A DNA stretch of 37,678 bases from Paraclostridium tenue (GCF_015668515.1 NZ_JADPFO010000012.1:1-37678), one strand, 5' to 3'. Positions 15,913-25,290 are shown, counted from the first letter of the stretch. The notes: a model not told the origin generated them from the letters alone. Numbers and translations are program-made.

Positions 15913-17886
15913 ATGACAAATAAATTTTTACCAGTATGTAAACAAGATATGATTGATAGAGGATGGGAACAATTAGATTTCGTATTAGTAACAGGAGATG
16001 CGTATGTAGACCATCATAGTTTCGGAACAGCTATAATATCTAGAGTATTAGAAAATGCAGGATACAAAGTTGGTATAATAGCACAGCCAAATTGGAAAAG
16101 TACAGATGACTTTATGAAATTAGGTGAACCAAGATTAGGCTTTTTAGTTAACTCTGGAAATATGGACTCTATGGTTAACCACTACTCAGTAAGTAAAAAA
16201 AGAAGAGATAAAGATTTATATTCTCCAGGAGCTAAGATGGGTCTTAGACCGGATAGAGCAGTTATAGTTTACTGTAATAAAATAAGAGAAGCATATAAAG
16301 ATGCAAAAATAATAATAGGTGGTTTAGAAGCTAGTTTAAGAAGATTTGCACATTATGACTATTGGAGTGATAGAGTAAGAAAGTCTATACTTTTAGATAG
16401 TCAAGCAGATTTATTAGTTTATGGTATGAGTGAAAGACAAATTGTAGAAGTAGCTAATGCATTAAATGATGGATTTGAACCAAAGTATATAAGACATGTA
16501 AATGGGACTTGTTATGTTGCAGATAGCAAGGATGAAATATATGATGATTATGTAGAAATACCATCATTTAAAGAGGTTTCTTCAAATAAAGAACTTTATG
16601 CTAAGGCATTTAAAATACAATATGATGAACAAGACCCATATAGAGGAAAAGTTATAATACAAAGACATGGAGATAAATATTTAGTTCAAAATAAACCAGA
16701 ACCACCACTAAATAGAGAAGAGTTAGATGCAGTTTATGCACTTCCTTATGCTAAAGATTACCACCCAATGTATAAAGCTATGGGTGGAATACCAGCAATA
16801 GAAGAAGTTAAGTTTGGAATAGTTAGTTCAAGAGGATGTTTTGGTAGTTGTTCATTCTGTGCAATAACATTCCATCAAGGAAGAGCTGTACAAAGTAGAA
16901 GTCATGAATCTATATTAGAAGAAGCTAAATATATAACAGAATTAGAAGACTTTAAAGGATATATACATGATGTAGGTGGACCTACAGCAAACTTTAGGGA
17001 TGCTGCTTGTGAAAAACAAATAACTAAAGGTGCTTGTAAAAATAAACAATGTCTACATCCAAAGCCATGTAAAAACTTAAAAGTAGATCATACTGACTTT
17101 TTAGAGCTTCTTAGAAAGGTAAGAAGTTTACCTAAAGTTAAAAAGGTGTTTGTACGTTCAGGTATTAGATATGATTATGTAATGGCAGATAAAAATGATA
17201 AATTCTTTAAAGAACTTGTTGAACATCATGTAAGTGGACAGTTAAAAGTTGCTCCAGAACATATAGCAGAAGAAGTATTACAATATATGCAAAAGCCAGC
17301 AGGAAATACTTATGATAAATTTAGAGAAAAGTTTTTTAGATTAAGTGAAAGAGCTGGTAAGAAGCAATACATTATACCGTATTTAATGTCTTCTCATCCA
17401 GGGTCAACACTAAATTCAGCTATAGAACTTGCAGAGTATTTAAGAGATACTAAGTATCAGCCAGAACAAGTTCAAGACTTCTATCCAACACCTGGAACAT
17501 TATCAACTACAATGTTTTATACAGGATTAGATCCGTTAACTATGGAACCTGTATATGTTCCAAAATCTAAACGTGAGAAAGCTATGCAAAGAGCATTACT
17601 TCAATATAGAGCTCCAAGAAATTATGAATTAGTTCATGCAGCTTTAGTTGAAGCAGGAAGAGAAGATTTAATAGGATTTGGACCAAAATGCTTAATAAAG
17701 CCTAAAGGAGAATATTCTAGAAATAATCACTACAATAAAGGAAAATCTTCTTCAACAAAATCTTCAGGTAGAAAAAATAACAGAAATGATAATAAAGGTA
17801 AACGTGGAACTAAAAACAATCGAGATAATAAATCTAGAAATGATAGAAATAATAATTCAAACAAACAAAGAAGAAAGAAAAGATAG
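15913..17886 (+). CDS. YgiQ family radical SAM protein
   Basis: Large radical SAM enzyme of the YgiQ (UPF0313) family. The reaction is unknown. The 657 residues contain an N-terminal cobalamin-binding-like region, then the radical SAM core with the 4Fe-4S triad C309-x3-C313-x2-C316 in [20 protein letters not shown]. Family hallmarks near 50-75 (QPNW) and the segment [15 protein letters not shown] are also present. Additional cysteines in [17 protein letters not shown] (about 373-390) could bind another metal. From about residue 600 the tail is low-complexity, rich in Lys, Asn, Arg, Ser and Gly, and strongly basic, which suggests nucleic acid contact. GTAGGTGAT precedes the ATG. It is monocistronic with a strong terminator. 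Confidence 0.93.
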   Translation: MTNKFLPVCKQDMIDRGWEQLDFVLVTGDAYVDHHSFGTAIISRVLENAGYKVGIIAQPNWKSTDDFMKLGEPRLGFLVNSGNMDSMVNHYSVSKKRRDKDLYSPGAKMGLRPDRAVIVYCNKIREAYKDAKIIIGGLEASLRRFAHYDYWSDRVRKSILLDSQADLLVYGMSERQIVEVANALNDGFEPKYIRHVNGTCYVADSKDEIYDDYVEIPSFKEVSSNKELYAKAFKIQYDEQDPYRGKVIIQRHGDKYLVQNKPEPPLNREELDAVYALPYAKDYHPMYKAMGGIPAIEEVKFGIVSSRGCFGSCSFCAITFHQGRAVQSRSHESILEEAKYITELEDFKGYIHDVGGPTANFRDAACEKQITKGACKNKQCLHPKPCKNLKVDHTDFLELLRKVRSLPKVKKVFVRSGIRYDYVMADKNDKFFKELVEHHVSGQLKVAPEHIAEEVLQYMQKPAGNTYDKFREKFFRLSERAGKKQYIIPYLMSSHPGSTLNSAIELAEYLRDTKYQPEQVQDFYPTPGTLSTTMFYTGLDPLTMEPVYVPKSKREKAMQRALLQYRAPRNYELVHAALVEAGREDLIGFGPKCLIKPKGEYSRNNHYNKGKSSSTKSSGRKNNRNDNKGKRGTKNNRDNKSRNDRNNNSNKQRRKKR

Positions 17887-17890
17887 ATAT

Positions 17891-17922
17891 AAAAGCCTGT
17901 TTAATCAAACAGGCTTTTATTT
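17891..17922 (+). terminator. terminator of the YgiQ gene
   Basis: A 12-bp perfect stem AAAAGCCTGTTT (17891-17902) / AAACAGGCTTTT (17907-17918). Confidence 0.9.
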
Positions 17923-17975
17923 ATATAAAATTGAGTATAATATATTTAAAATATAATTGAAAAAGTTTTCTTATA

Positions 17976-17994
17976 TTCAACTTAAAGAGTTGAA
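17976..17994. promoter_or_regulatory. possible operator of the ECF transporter operon
   Basis: The inverted repeat TTCAACT-N5-AGTTGAA ends three bases upstream of the -35. The half-site TTCAACTTAAA recurs exactly as a direct repeat at 18097-18107, downstream of the promoter in the leader. A repressor or activator site is plausible. The DNA-binding protein is unknown. Confidence 0.4.
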
Positions 17995-17996
17995 AA

Positions 17997-18025
17997 TTGA
18001 CATTTTTTGATACATTACTTATAAT
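17997..18025 (+). promoter_or_regulatory. consensus sigma-A promoter of the ECF operon
   Basis: TTGACA (17997-18002), exactly 17 bases, TATAAT (18020-18025). Both hexamers match consensus perfectly, the best promoter in the window. The leader from the start site to the ATG is about 120 bases. I see no FMN, TPP or cobalamin riboswitch core in it. Confidence 0.8.
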
Positions 18026-18150
18026 AAAAATTATGACTAAAAATGAAAAAATAAAAAAATATAGAGAATATTATACTATATAAACAAGTATAAAATTTCA
18101 ACTTAAATCTATAGAAATATAAAAACTTAATAGAAAAGGAGGTTGATTGA

Positions 18151-18705
18151 ATGGGAAATAAGCTTACCATAAAAACAATAGTTGCTATAGGAATTGGATC
18201 GGCGGTATTTATGATATTAGGGCGTTTTGGTTCTATACCAACAGGAATACCAAATACAAATATAGAAACTGCATATGCATTTTTAGCTTTAATGGCACTT
18301 ATGTATGGTCCACTTGCAGGTTTTTTAATAGGTTTTATAGGACATTGTTTAAAAGATGCTATATTTTACGGATCACCATGGTTTAGTTGGGTTATAGCAT
18401 CAGCTGTAGTTGGATTAGTAATAGGTCTTATATATAAGAAAATTAATATTAGTGGAGGCGAATTTAATAAAAAGGAAATAATAATATTTAATATTACTCA
18501 AATTATTGCAAATGCACTAGCATGGTTTGTAGTAGCACCAACACTAGATATATTAATTTATGCAGAACCTGCATCTAAGGTATATTTACAAGGTATTTTA
18601 GGTGGAATTGGAAATATACTAACAGTAGCAGTTTTAGGAACTATTATAATAAAGAGCTATGCAAAAACTAAGATACCAACGGGTAGTTTAGATAGAGAAC
18701 TATAA
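18151..18705 (+). CDS. ECF transporter S component, UPF0397 family
   Basis: Substrate-binding membrane subunit of an energy-coupling-factor importer. The 184 residues contain five to six hydrophobic segments. Conserved UPF0397 signatures are visible: [13 protein letters not shown] near the start, the [17 protein letters not shown] region, [18 protein letters not shown] (about 54-71), and the closing GSLDREL. The family is commonly annotated as a riboflavin importer, but that is weakly supported for this subgroup and no FMN riboswitch precedes it. AAGGAGG precedes the ATG. It is the first gene of an operon with the fused ATPase (12 bases away) and EcfT, that is, a dedicated (group I) ECF system. 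Confidence 0.9.
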   Translation: MGNKLTIKTIVAIGIGSAVFMILGRFGSIPTGIPNTNIETAYAFLALMALMYGPLAGFLIGFIGHCLKDAIFYGSPWFSWVIASAVVGLVIGLIYKKINISGGEFNKKEIIIFNITQIIANALAWFVVAPTLDILIYAEPASKVYLQGILGGIGNILTVAVLGTIIIKSYAKTKIPTGSLDREL

Positions 18706-18717
18706 AAGGAGATTCGT

Positions 18718-20424
18718 ATGAAAAAGAAAATAATAGAATTTAAAGATTTTACTTTTAAATATAGAGTTCAAGCTAAACCTACTTTAAAAAATATAAATCT
18801 TACAATATACGAAGGTGAGAAAGTATTAATAGTAGGTCCGTCGGGTTCTGGTAAAAGTACTTTAGCTCATTGCATAAATGGACTTACACCTTTTTACTAT
18901 CAAGGAACTAGTACGGGTAGCTTAAAAATAATGGAAAAAGAAGCAAAAGATATGGGTATCTTTGAGGTATCAAAGATGGTAGGAACAGTGCTTCAAGACC
19001 CTGATAGTCAATTTATAGGTTTAACGGTAGCGGAAGATATAGCTTTTAAATTAGAAAATGATTGTACGCCTCAAAGTAAGATGAAATCTATGGTGAAAAA
19101 AGTGTCAAAATTAGTTGGTATAGATAAACAATTAGATTCATCTCCATATAGTTTATCTGGAGGTCAAAAACAAAGAGTTACTTTAGCTGGGGTTACAGTA
19201 GATGATGTAGATATATTATTATTTGATGAGCCTTTAGCGAGTTTAGATCCGGCAACAGGTAAAAATGCTATAAAACTTATAGATAAGATAAAACATGAAA
19301 CTGATAAAACAATAATTATAATAGAGCATAGATTAGAGGATGTTCTTCATTGTGATGTTGATAGAATAATAGTTATGGATGAAGGTATGATAATTGCTGA
19401 TATGAGTGCAGACGAATTGATTTCATCTGATGTATTAAAGAAAAGTGGTATTCGTGAACCACTTTATATTACAGCTCTTAAGTATGCAGGTGTGAATATA
19501 ACTCCAGATATAAAACCTGGACATATAAATACTATAGATACAAGTAAGTGTAAAGAAAGCCTTGAAAAATGGAATAATCATAGTGAAGTTGATAAAGTTA
19601 AAAAGGAAAGCGAAACTTTACTAGAATTAAAAAATGTATCTTTTAAATATGAAAAAGATAAACCTATTTTAAATGATATATCATTTAAAATAAATAAAGG
19701 TGAAATGGTAAGTATAGTAGGTAAGAATGGAGCAGGTAAATCTACTATATCTAAATTGATTTGTGGTTTTTATAAGCAAACTAGTGGAGAAATACTTTTA
19801 AATAATAGAGATATTACTAATGATTCTATTAAAGAGCGTGCGGAAAAAATTGGAATAGTTATGCAAAATCCTAATCAAATGATATCTAAAACTATGATAT
19901 TTGATGAAGTTGCATTAGGTCTTAAATTTAGAGGCTTCAAAGACGAGGATATAAAAGAAAGAGTATATGAAACATTAAAGGTATGTGGATTATATGAGTA
20001 TCGTAATTGGCCAATATCAGCACTTAGCTATGGTCAGAAAAAACGTGTTACAATAGCTTCTATATTAGTATTAAATCCAGAAATAATAATTCTTGATGAG
20101 CCAACAGCTGGACAAGATTTTAGACATTATAATGAAATAATGGAGTTTTTAGTTGAATTAAATAAAAAAGGCGTAACTATAATAATGATTACACACGATA
20201 TGCATTTAATGCTTGAATACACTAATAGAGCTATAGTTTTAGCTGATGGAAAGAAATTAGCTGATGACACTTCAGCTAGTATATTAACTAATAATGAAGT
20301 TATTAAACAAGCTAATTTAAAAGAAACTTCTGTTTATGAGCTAGCAGTTAGGTGTGAATTAGATAATCCGCGAAATTTTGTAAATAAATTTATTGAATAT
20401 GATAGGAGGATTAGAAGAGTATGA
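18718..20424 (+). CDS. ECF transporter fused double ATPase (EcfA1-EcfA2)
   Basis: Energizing subunit: a single 568-residue chain with two complete ABC ATPase domains. Domain 1 has Walker A GPSGSGKST (40-48), a Q-loop at VLQDPDSQ (91-98), signature LSGGQ (146-150) and Walker B LLFDEP (167-172). Domain 2 has Walker A GKNGAGKST (335-343), signature LSYGQ (436-440) and Walker B ILDEPTAGQD. The second signature replaces the first Gly with Tyr, a variant I have seen in fused ECF ATPases and which need not impair function. AAGGAGA precedes the ATG. Its last codon overlaps the start of ecfT as ATGA, implying translational coupling. In many ECF systems EcfA1 and EcfA2 are separate genes. Confidence 0.93.
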   Translation: MKKKIIEFKDFTFKYRVQAKPTLKNINLTIYEGEKVLIVGPSGSGKSTLAHCINGLTPFYYQGTSTGSLKIMEKEAKDMGIFEVSKMVGTVLQDPDSQFIGLTVAEDIAFKLENDCTPQSKMKSMVKKVSKLVGIDKQLDSSPYSLSGGQKQRVTLAGVTVDDVDILLFDEPLASLDPATGKNAIKLIDKIKHETDKTIIIIEHRLEDVLHCDVDRIIVMDEGMIIADMSADELISSDVLKKSGIREPLYITALKYAGVNITPDIKPGHINTIDTSKCKESLEKWNNHSEVDKVKKESETLLELKNVSFKYEKDKPILNDISFKINKGEMVSIVGKNGAGKSTISKLICGFYKQTSGEILLNNRDITNDSIKERAEKIGIVMQNPNQMISKTMIFDEVALGLKFRGFKDEDIKERVYETLKVCGLYEYRNWPISALSYGQKKRVTIASILVLNPEIIILDEPTAGQDFRHYNEIMEFLVELNKKGVTIIMITHDMHLMLEYTNRAIVLADGKKLADDTSASILTNNEVIKQANLKETSVYELAVRCELDNPRNFVNKFIEYDRRIRRV

Positions 20425-21251
20425 AAACAACAATGCTATCATATATAAAAGAAAATTCACCTATCCATAATTTAACAGGTGCCACAAAATTAATATTTTT
20501 CATAGCTTGGTCGATTGCATCTATGGTAACTTATGATACAAGAGTTCTTATAGGTATGTTAATTTTAAGTCTTATAATATTTAAAATATCAAAGATAAAA
20601 TTTAAAGATGTGGCATTCGTTGTATATTTTATTTTTTTCTTTATGATATTAAATAATATTGCAATATTTATATTAGGACCTTATCAAGGTGTTGAAATTT
20701 ATGGAACTAGAACTAATTTATTAAAATTAATAGGTCCATATACTATAACTGCAGAGCAGTTATTTTATCAGTTAAACTTTAACTTAAAGATACTAGCAAC
20801 AATACCTATGGCCTTATTATTTATAGTAACTACAGACCCTAGTGAATTTGCAGCATCATTAAATAAATTAGGTATAAATTATAAAATTGCATATTCAGTA
20901 GCAATAGCCTTAAGATATATACCTGATATACAAAGAGATTATCATGATATATCTTATGCACAACAGGCTAGAGGTATAGATATGTCTAGGAAAGAAAAAC
21001 TAAGTAAACGTCTTAAAAATATTTCATCTATACTTATGCCTTTAATATTTTCGAGTTTAGAGAGAATAGAAGTTATAAGTTGCGCTATGGAACTTAGAGG
21101 ATTTGGAAATAGAAGAAAACGTACTTGGTATAATTCAAGAAAGTTTAAATTAAGTGATTATATAGCTATATTTTTAGCTATATTAATCTTGGTAGGATCT
21201 TTATATATAACATTTAAAAATGGAAATAGATTTTATAATCCATTTATATAA
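20421..21251 (+). CDS. ecfT: ECF transporter transmembrane component EcfT
   Basis: Scaffold subunit linking the S component and the ATPases. The 276 residues have about five membrane helices and the two cytoplasmic coupling motifs of EcfT, AQQARG (180-185) and ELRGFG (224-229), whose Ala-Arg-Gly-type triplets contact the ATPases in characterised systems. It begins within the stop codon of the ATPase gene (ATGA overlap) and shares its AGGAGGA upstream. It ends at a long terminator. Together with the genes at 18151 and 18718 it makes a complete transporter. The gene symbol reflects family, not a known orthologue. Confidence 0.92.
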   Translation: MKTTMLSYIKENSPIHNLTGATKLIFFIAWSIASMVTYDTRVLIGMLILSLIIFKISKIKFKDVAFVVYFIFFFMILNNIAIFILGPYQGVEIYGTRTNLLKLIGPYTITAEQLFYQLNFNLKILATIPMALLFIVTTDPSEFAASLNKLGINYKIAYSVAIALRYIPDIQRDYHDISYAQQARGIDMSRKEKLSKRLKNISSILMPLIFSSLERIEVISCAMELRGFGNRRKRTWYNSRKFKLSDYIAIFLAILILVGSLYITFKNGNRFYNPFI

Positions 21252-21303
21252 AAAAAGCTAACTCAAAGTAATTTATTAATTACTTATGAGTTAGCTTTTT
21301 TAT
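21251..21303 (+). terminator. terminator of the ECF operon
   Basis: GCTAACTCA (21257-21265) pairs with TGAGTTAGC (21287-21295), extended inside by AGTAATT/AATTACT, with a T-run. The outer 9-bp arms are identical to those of the terminator at 5486-5504. Confidence 0.9.
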
Positions 21304-21409
21304 TTGTATTTGTTAGAATTATAATTATCAGAATTTATAGGAAATTACTGAATTAATAAAATTAATATACTACTATTATAGCGATAATATATTTAAGGGG
21401 GGAAAGGTA

Positions 21410-22399
21410 TTGGGGAAAAAAGTATTGAAGAGTTTAACTATGCTTATATGTGTAGTATTTATAGTTGGATGTAGCAATACAAGTGTATACAAGGAACAAA
21501 AAGTATATAACGTTAAAGATGTTAAAGTTATTATGCCAGATGGATTGCCAGCTGTATCCATGGCAAAGATGATTAAGGAAAAACCAATTATAAAAGATGG
21601 ATATAATGTAGTTTATAACATAGAAAAAACACCAGATACGCTTGCTACAACTGTTATGAAACAAGATGCTGATATAGCAATAGTACCATCAAATATGGCA
21701 GCTATTGCTTATAATAAAACAAAAAATTATCAGATTGCAGGAACTACTGGATTAGGTTCTTTTTATCTTGTATCTAATAAAGATATACAAAGTTTTAATG
21801 ATTTAAAAGGTGATAAAGTTGCTAATACTGGAAAAGGGCTAACTCCAGATATAACAACTAAATTTATATTAAAAGAAAGTGGAATTAATGAAAAAAATAT
21901 TGATTTTACATATGTTAGTTCTGCAAATGAACTAGTTCCTATTATAGCAACAGGAAAAGTTGATACAGCTATAGTTCCAGAACCAGTATTAAGTGCATTA
22001 CTAAGTAAAAATGAAAATATAAATTTGATTAAAAACTTAAATGAAGAATATAAAAGTATAACTAATTCAAAATTTGGATATCCCCAAGCTACAATAATCG
22101 TAAAGTCAGATTTTGCAAAAGAAAATAAAGAATTTGTAAAAAGTTTTTTAAATAAAGTAAATGAAAGTGTAAAATTTGCAAATGAAAATCCAAATAAAGT
22201 AGGAGAGTGTGCAAATGAAGTTGGTGTAAGTACGAAAAAAGAAATAATTAGTAAATCTATAAAAAATGCAAACTTAAAATTCATAAAAGCTAAAGATTAT
22301 ATGAAAGATTATTTAGATTATTATAAAATGCTATCAGAATTTGATATTAATACATTAGGAGGAAAACTACCAGATGAAAAAATCTTTTTTAAAGAGTAA
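21410..22399 (+). CDS. ABC transporter substrate-binding lipoprotein (nitrate/sulfonate/taurine-type)
   Basis: Extracytoplasmic solute receptor anchored by a lipid. The signal peptide (1-20) ends in a lipobox with Cys21 (FIVGCS). The mature protein resembles the SsuA/TauA/THI5-like fold (KVIMPDGLPAVSMAKM, later ADIAIVPSNMAAIAYN and VDTAIVPEPVLSALLS). It starts at TTG 21410 after a GGGGGGAAAGG tract. The 3' end overlaps the permease gene by 26 bases, so translation is coupled. Sulfonates, taurine, nitrate or pyrimidine thiamin precursors are all transported by this class. No TPP riboswitch or pathway gene is nearby to decide. Confidence 0.9.
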   Translation: MGKKVLKSLTMLICVVFIVGCSNTSVYKEQKVYNVKDVKVIMPDGLPAVSMAKMIKEKPIIKDGYNVVYNIEKTPDTLATTVMKQDADIAIVPSNMAAIAYNKTKNYQIAGTTGLGSFYLVSNKDIQSFNDLKGDKVANTGKGLTPDITTKFILKESGINEKNIDFTYVSSANELVPIIATGKVDTAIVPEPVLSALLSKNENINLIKNLNEEYKSITNSKFGYPQATIIVKSDFAKENKEFVKSFLNKVNESVKFANENPNKVGECANEVGVSTKKEIISKSIKNANLKFIKAKDYMKDYLDYYKMLSEFDINTLGGKLPDEKIFFKE

Positions 22400-23132
22400 A
22401 TTAGAGGTATTTTCATCTTGTATATTACTTTTTATTATGTGGGAACTTTTAGCAATTAAAATAGATAATGATATATACCTGCCTACCTTAGGGGAGGTTT
22501 TAAAAAATTTATATGAAATTATAAGAGGGGAATACTTTTTAATAAATATAAGTTCTACAGCAATAAGAGTTTTAGTAAGTTTTTCTTTAGCTTTTTTTAT
22601 ATCTATAGTATTAGGCTCTTTATCTTATATAAGTAGTAGTTTTAAAAATTTTATAAAACCTATAAATTCGATACTTCAATCTGTACCAACAATGATTTTA
22701 GTAGTATTAGCTTTGATATGGTTTGATAAAAATAAGGCACCTTTTATAATTGGAATCTCTGTAGTATTTCCAATTTTGTATGAAAGTGTTCTAGGAGCTT
22801 TAAATAATATAGATAAAAATATAATTGAGATGGTAGATATATATAATTTACGAATAATAGATAAAATAAAATACATATATATACCATCTATAAATATAAA
22901 GTTAATACCCATTTTTCTATCTACACTTTCTTTAGCACTAAAAGTAGTTATAGCAGGTGAAATATATGGTCAACCAAGTTTTGGGATAGGAAGTATTATT
23001 CAAGTAGAAAAAACTAATTTTAATACACCAGCTATATTTGCATGGATTGTAATAATAGTAATAATATCTATAGGATTAGATTATATTCAAAAGTATATAT
23101 CTAAGTACAATTATAAATGGAGAAGAATATAA
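22374..23132 (+). CDS. ABC transporter permease (SsuC/TauC-type)
   Basis: Membrane subunit of the importer whose receptor is encoded just upstream. The 252 residues have about six hydrophobic helices. The family-typical PTLGEVLKNLYE follows the first helix, SVPTMILVVLALIWF occurs mid-protein, and AGEIYGQPSFGIG lies late. The ATG at 22374 follows AGGAGG (22357-22362) at a rather long 11-base spacing, inside the end of the lipoprotein gene. The overlap of 26 bases and the order receptor-permease-ATPase show a single operon. Confidence 0.92.
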   Translation: MKKSFLKSKLEVFSSCILLFIMWELLAIKIDNDIYLPTLGEVLKNLYEIIRGEYFLINISSTAIRVLVSFSLAFFISIVLGSLSYISSSFKNFIKPINSILQSVPTMILVVLALIWFDKNKAPFIIGISVVFPILYESVLGALNNIDKNIIEMVDIYNLRIIDKIKYIYIPSINIKLIPIFLSTLSLALKVVIAGEIYGQPSFGIGSIIQVEKTNFNTPAIFAWIVIIVIISIGLDYIQKYISKYNYKWRRI

Positions 23133-23134
23133 GT

Positions 23135-23797
23135 ATGAAAATAAGTAACTTAAATAAATGTTATGAAGATAAGGTTATATATAAAGACTTTGATATAGAA
23201 TTTGAAAGTAAAAAAGTTAACTGTATATTAGGTAAATCTGGATGTGGTAAAAGTACATTATTAAATTTGATTACAGGTATACTTACAAGCGATAATGAAG
23301 AATTTAAATCTATTCCTAAAGATAATATAAGTTATATATTTCAAGAGGATAGACTTATAGAGTGGATAACTCTAGAAGAAAATATAAAATTAGTGGGTAA
23401 AAAATTTTATGATAAAGATAAACTTAATATCGTGGTTGATAAGTATTTAAAGCTTGTAGGAATTGAAGATTATAAACATTCATATCCACAAATGTTAAGT
23501 GGAGGAATACGACAAAGGGGAAATATAGCAAGAGCTTTTATTAAGCCAGCTAAATATATAATTATGGATGAACCATTTAAATCTATAGATGTTAAGTTGA
23601 AATATGAGATTATGCAAAAAATAAAAAAAATTTTAAAGAAAGATTCTAAAACTGTTATATTTGTTACTCATGATATAGATGAAGCTCTATTTTTAGCAGA
23701 TAAAATATTTATATTAGGAGGAAATCCAGTAACTATAAAAGGAAGATTTGATAACTTAAAAGATATAAAAAAAGAAAATATTATAAACCTTATATAA
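23135..23797 (+). CDS. ABC transporter ATP-binding protein (SsuB/TauB-type)
   Basis: ATPase of the preceding importer. The 220 residues include Walker A GKSGCGKST (33-41), a Q-loop at YIFQED, signature LSGGIRQR (121-128) and Walker B IIMDEP with Asp145-Glu146, followed by the H-loop (FVTHD). The signature has Ile where Gln is usual (LSGGQ), as in a subset of nitrate/taurine-type ATPases. I use ATG 23135, two bases after the permease stop, with GGAGAAG before it. An upstream in-frame ATG (23117) would overlap the permease and lacks its own site. The operon ends at the terminator 23881-23926. Confidence 0.92.
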   Translation: MKISNLNKCYEDKVIYKDFDIEFESKKVNCILGKSGCGKSTLLNLITGILTSDNEEFKSIPKDNISYIFQEDRLIEWITLEENIKLVGKKFYDKDKLNIVVDKYLKLVGIEDYKHSYPQMLSGGIRQRGNIARAFIKPAKYIIMDEPFKSIDVKLKYEIMQKIKKILKKDSKTVIFVTHDIDEALFLADKIFILGGNPVTIKGRFDNLKDIKKENIINLI

Positions 23798-23880
23798 TAA
23801 AAAAATAATTTGATTAAGGAGAAAAGCAATAAAATTATTTTTTATAAGTCATATATATTAATACATCGGTAATATAAAAT

Positions 23881-23926
23881 AAAAAGCCTATTAAAGTAAT
23901 AAATTATTTTAGTAGGCTTTTTATTT
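23881..23926 (+). terminator. terminator of the ABC importer operon
   Basis: AAAAAGCCTA (23881-23890) pairs with TAGGCTTTTT (23913-23922), with additional AT pairing inside. Confidence 0.85.
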
Positions 23927-24005
23927 TATATCAAATTTAATAGAGAATAAAGAGAAAATAAGTATATAATAAGTTATATGGTTTATTATAAGGAGAGTGG
24001 TAAAT

Positions 24006-24479
24006 ATGGCAAAGGTAAAAACTAATGCTATGAGAATTTTAGATTCTAAGAAAGTTAAATATAATATGCTTTCATATGATGTATCAGATGATAATATAGA
24101 TGGAGTATCAGTGGCAAATAAAATAGGACGAGATGTAAATGAAGTTTATAAAACTTTAGTTACACATGGAACTAGTAAGAATATTTATGTTTATGTAATT
24201 CCTGTACATGAAAATTTAGATTTAAAAAAAGCAGCTAAAGTATCAGGAGAAAAGAAGATTGAAATGATACATGTAAGTGATATTAACAAACTAACAGGAT
24301 ATATTAGAGGTGGATGTTCTCCTGTTGGAATGAAAAAATTATATAAAACTTTTATAAATGAAACTGCAAAAAATTTAGATACTATAATAGTAAGTGCTGG
24401 AAAAATAGGATATCAAATAGAGATAAATCCTATAGATTTACAAAGTGTTATAAATTGTAGTTTTGAAGATATAATATAA
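24006..24479 (+). CDS. ybaK: Cys-tRNA(Pro)/Cys-tRNA(Cys) deacylase, YbaK/EbsC family
   Basis: Trans-editing enzyme that hydrolyses mischarged Cys-tRNA(Pro). The 157 residues match the YbaK fold. The conserved Lys is in VYKTLVTHG near residue 46-54. The region GYIRGGCSPVGMKKLYKTFI (about 94-113) carries the family signature GGxSPxG. The end is typical (ISAGKIG-like, VSAGKIGYQIEINP). The start is ATG 24006, ten bases after AGGAG; the in-frame GTG at 23997 lies within that site. The alkyladenine glycosylase follows 32 bases later with no terminator, so the two are probably cotranscribed though functionally unrelated. Confidence 0.92.
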   Translation: MAKVKTNAMRILDSKKVKYNMLSYDVSDDNIDGVSVANKIGRDVNEVYKTLVTHGTSKNIYVYVIPVHENLDLKKAAKVSGEKKIEMIHVSDINKLTGYIRGGCSPVGMKKLYKTFINETAKNLDTIIVSAGKIGYQIEINPIDLQSVINCSFEDII

Positions 24480-24511
24480 CTTTTATATAAATTAAGGAAA
24501 GTTGGGATAAT

Positions 24512-25129
24512 ATGAATATAGAATTTTTTAGACAAGATGCTATAACTGTGGCTAGAAACTTGTTGGGTAAATATCTTGTTAGAGAATATGATGATAAAAA
24601 AATTATTACTAAAATAGTTGAAACAGAGGCATATATGGGCATCGAAGATAAAGCAGCGCATGTGTTTGGAGATAGAAGAACTGAAAGGACAGAGCCATTA
24701 TATCAAGATGGTGGGCACATATATGTTTATTTGATATATGGAATGTATCATTGCTTAAATATTTCGGCTAATATAGAAGGAATACCTGAGTGTGTATTGA
24801 TTAGAGCAGTTGAACCTATAAGTGAAATTGATGAAATATCTCAAAATAGATACTCAAAAGATTATAAGGATTTAAGTTCATATCAAAGAAAGAATATTTG
24901 TAATGGGCCAGGAAAACTATGTAAAGCTCTTAAAATTGATAAAAATTTAAATTTTGAAAGTATATTAGGAAATAAACTTTATATAATAGATAATGTTAAT
25001 TTAGACAATGAAAGTAATCAATTTGAAATAATTGAAAGTAAACGTGTAAATATTGATTATGCTGAAGAAGCAAAAGATTATTTATGGAGATATTACATAA
25101 AAGATAATAAGCATGTATCTAAAAAATAA
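24512..25129 (+). CDS. DNA-3-methyladenine glycosylase (AAG/MPG family)
   Basis: Base-excision repair enzyme removing alkylated purines. The 205 residues align by motif with human AAG. Glu39 and Tyr41 in VETEAYMG match the catalytic Glu125 and stacking Tyr127, and His50 in AAHVFG matches His136. The YVYLIYGMYHCLNI segment (71-84) and CNGPGKLCKAL are also diagnostic. AAGGAAAG precedes the ATG. The C-terminus is Lys-rich. The terminator at 25256-25289 is 127 bases downstream; the stretch between holds no gene I can support. Confidence 0.95.
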   Translation: MNIEFFRQDAITVARNLLGKYLVREYDDKKIITKIVETEAYMGIEDKAAHVFGDRRTERTEPLYQDGGHIYVYLIYGMYHCLNISANIEGIPECVLIRAVEPISEIDEISQNRYSKDYKDLSSYQRKNICNGPGKLCKALKIDKNLNFESILGNKLYIIDNVNLDNESNQFEIIESKRVNIDYAEEAKDYLWRYYIKDNKHVSKK

Positions 25130-25255
25130 AATAAAAAATTATAATAAGATGTATATAAATCAAAATTTGGTCCATACTTATAATATAAGAGGTAATTAAT
25201 CTCCCCCAAAACTTAAAATATCTCTTACAACCATAAAAACTCATATATCCCCAAG

Positions 25256-25290
25256 AAAGCATATACTTACGGACAGTATGTGCTTTTTTA
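25256..25290 (+). terminator. terminator before the fumarase operon
   Basis: AGCATATACT (25258-25267) pairs with AGTATGTGCT (25275-25284) with one G-T wobble, then a T-run. Confidence 0.8.

Noticed and set aside
18026-18150. FMN, TPP or cobalamin riboswitch before the ECF operon
   Set aside because: The leader is extremely AT-rich and I cannot find any of the conserved core boxes of these aptamers.
21304-21409. TPP riboswitch before the nitrate/taurine-type importer
   Set aside because: The conserved CUGAGA and related thi-box elements are absent in the 106 bases upstream.
21763-22284. A 173-residue open frame antisense to the ABC lipoprotein gene
   Set aside because: It lies wholly opposite a well-supported gene, has no ribosome binding site and gives Phe/Ser/Leu-rich sequence typical of the reverse strand of AT-rich genes.
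24413-24661. Two overlapping minus-strand open frames across the ybaK-glycosylase junction
   Set aside because: They overlap both real genes, have no ribosome binding site and no recognisable motif.
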